Positions 47,269 to 47,819 of a stretch of DNA of 47,819 nt are shown in pieces (position 1 is the stretch's first letter; each line of letters begins with the position of its first letter). The DNA lies in NCBI GenBank assembly GCA_022819985.1, contig JAJEGH010000006.1, positions 1 to 47,819 of the forward strand, read 5' to 3'. Source of the stretch: Alphaproteobacteria bacterium (GTDB lineage Bacteria > Pseudomonadota > Alphaproteobacteria > Bin65). The notes beneath the pieces were generated by a model. That model saw only the letters and a list, made by a program, of their open reading frames with translations, was not told the origin of the DNA and did no database searches. Both the position numbers and the translations under genes were made by a program.

Positions 47269-47819
47269 CCGGGAATTCTCGCGCGGACAGGGGCGTCGGG
47301 GTTCGGAGTGTAACCATGACTTTCGATCGTTTCCTCGGCGAAACAGCGAGCTCACCGCCGGAATCCCCCTCCCCTTGGATTCCTCTGCAAATAGATCGTC
47401 GGTCGAATCCCCCTCCCCTTGGGGGAGGGGCTGGGGGAGGGGTCGTTTGGCGCCGCATCGACACGCGAATTCCGCTCTGCAGCAATGTCCGCGGACCCCT
47501 CCCCCTGACCCCCTCCCCCAAGGGGGATTGCTCTGCGAAAGCCGGAGAAGGCAGGAAAGGGGCGCCGGCACGGGTTTCCCGGCATACCCCTCCCCCTAAC
47601 CCCCTCCCCCAAGGGGAGGGGGGCGAAACGCCCGTATTCCGTGCGTTTTTCCCGCTTCCGCCTGGCGGCTCCCGCAAGAACATCCCCCCTCCCCTCCGGG
47701 GGAGAGCCTGCCCTGAGCTTGCCGAAGGGGGGTCAGGGGGAGGACTCCCCACCATTTGTAAAGAGGGTTCTGGCACGCGCGAGTATGCGTGCCGGGCACC
47801 TTGCGTGGCTCGTGCGTCA
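47269..47819. repeat. C/T-rich repeat tract
   Basis: The 18-mer GAATCCCCCTCCCCTTGG occurs at 47361-47378 and 47405-47422. Related CCCCTCCCCC/GGGGGAGGGG blocks in both orientations recur at about 47417-47440, 47497-47527, 47587-47620 and 47687-47750. Bases 47706-47729 resemble the reverse complement of the CCCTTCGACAAGCTCAGG segment in the repeats at 31.1 and 42.7 kb. No credible gene is seen up to the window edge. Confidence 0.7.

Noticed and set aside
47269..47819. CRISPR array or tandem repeat minisatellite
   Set aside because: The repeats differ in length and orientation and lack regular spacers of 30-40 bases.

Overview
The window is GC-rich (most genes end codons in G or C) and nearly all coding. 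The purL-bolA-monothiol glutaredoxin order, the yicC-gmk pair, many Phd/VapC-type antitoxin genes and abundant palindromic intergenic repeats suggest an alphaproteobacterium of Rhodospirillales type. That assignment is inference; no rRNA or tRNA gene was found to test it.

Layout. 1-6.6 kb: end of a Uma2-family gene, then a catabolic block. It holds a two-subunit Rieske ring-hydroxylating oxygenase, two small antitoxin-like reading frames, a GlcF-like iron-sulfur protein that lacks one expected cluster ligand, a 4-cresol dehydrogenase/vanillyl-alcohol-oxidase-like flavoprotein, and an Asp/Glu-racemase homologue lacking both catalytic cysteines. 6.8-11.2 kb: a defence-like cluster of a single-chain restriction-methylation protein, an unrecognised 247-residue protein and a PIN nuclease whose start overlaps it. 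11.2-15.6 kb: a sulfatase-gene remnant, a sulfatase, a divergent MarR regulator and a second sulfatase. 16-20.5 kb: a flavin monooxygenase and a MurC/Mpl-like ligase, divergent from an LD-carboxypeptidase with only 6 bases between start codons, then a fatty acid desaturase. 20.5-29.4 kb: Phd antitoxin, sulfopyruvate-decarboxylase-like alpha and beta subunits, BenE transporter, two divergent MetE-like zinc thiol-transferases, an acyl-CoA-ligase-like protein, an ABM monooxygenase, a dihydrodipicolinate-synthase-family enzyme and a hydroxyproline epimerase.

29.5-42.7 kb: housekeeping genes (yicC, gmk, purL, bolA, grxD) alternate with accessory ones. The accessory genes are a DUF2927 protein, an AT-richer PD-(D/E)XK nuclease candidate, a GNAT acetyltransferase, a copper locus (CueR regulator with a clear 19-bp-spaced operator, DUF4396 membrane protein, cytochrome c, CopC, CopD), a Phd-VapC pair, a lone HigA-like antitoxin and two tandem MFS transporters. 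42.7-47.8 kb: an Anbu proteasome homologue, a secreted alpha/beta hydrolase, a gene-poor 890-base stretch with orphan regulatory sites, GlcD, and a tract of C/T-rich repeats.

The best candidates for something undescribed are (i) the restriction-methylation/unknown/PIN cluster at 6.8-11.2 kb, (ii) the group of sulfopyruvate-decarboxylase-like genes, two HxC...C thiol-transferases and a CoA ligase at 20.9-27.4 kb, and (iii) the DUF4396-cytochrome c-CopC-CopD copper operon.
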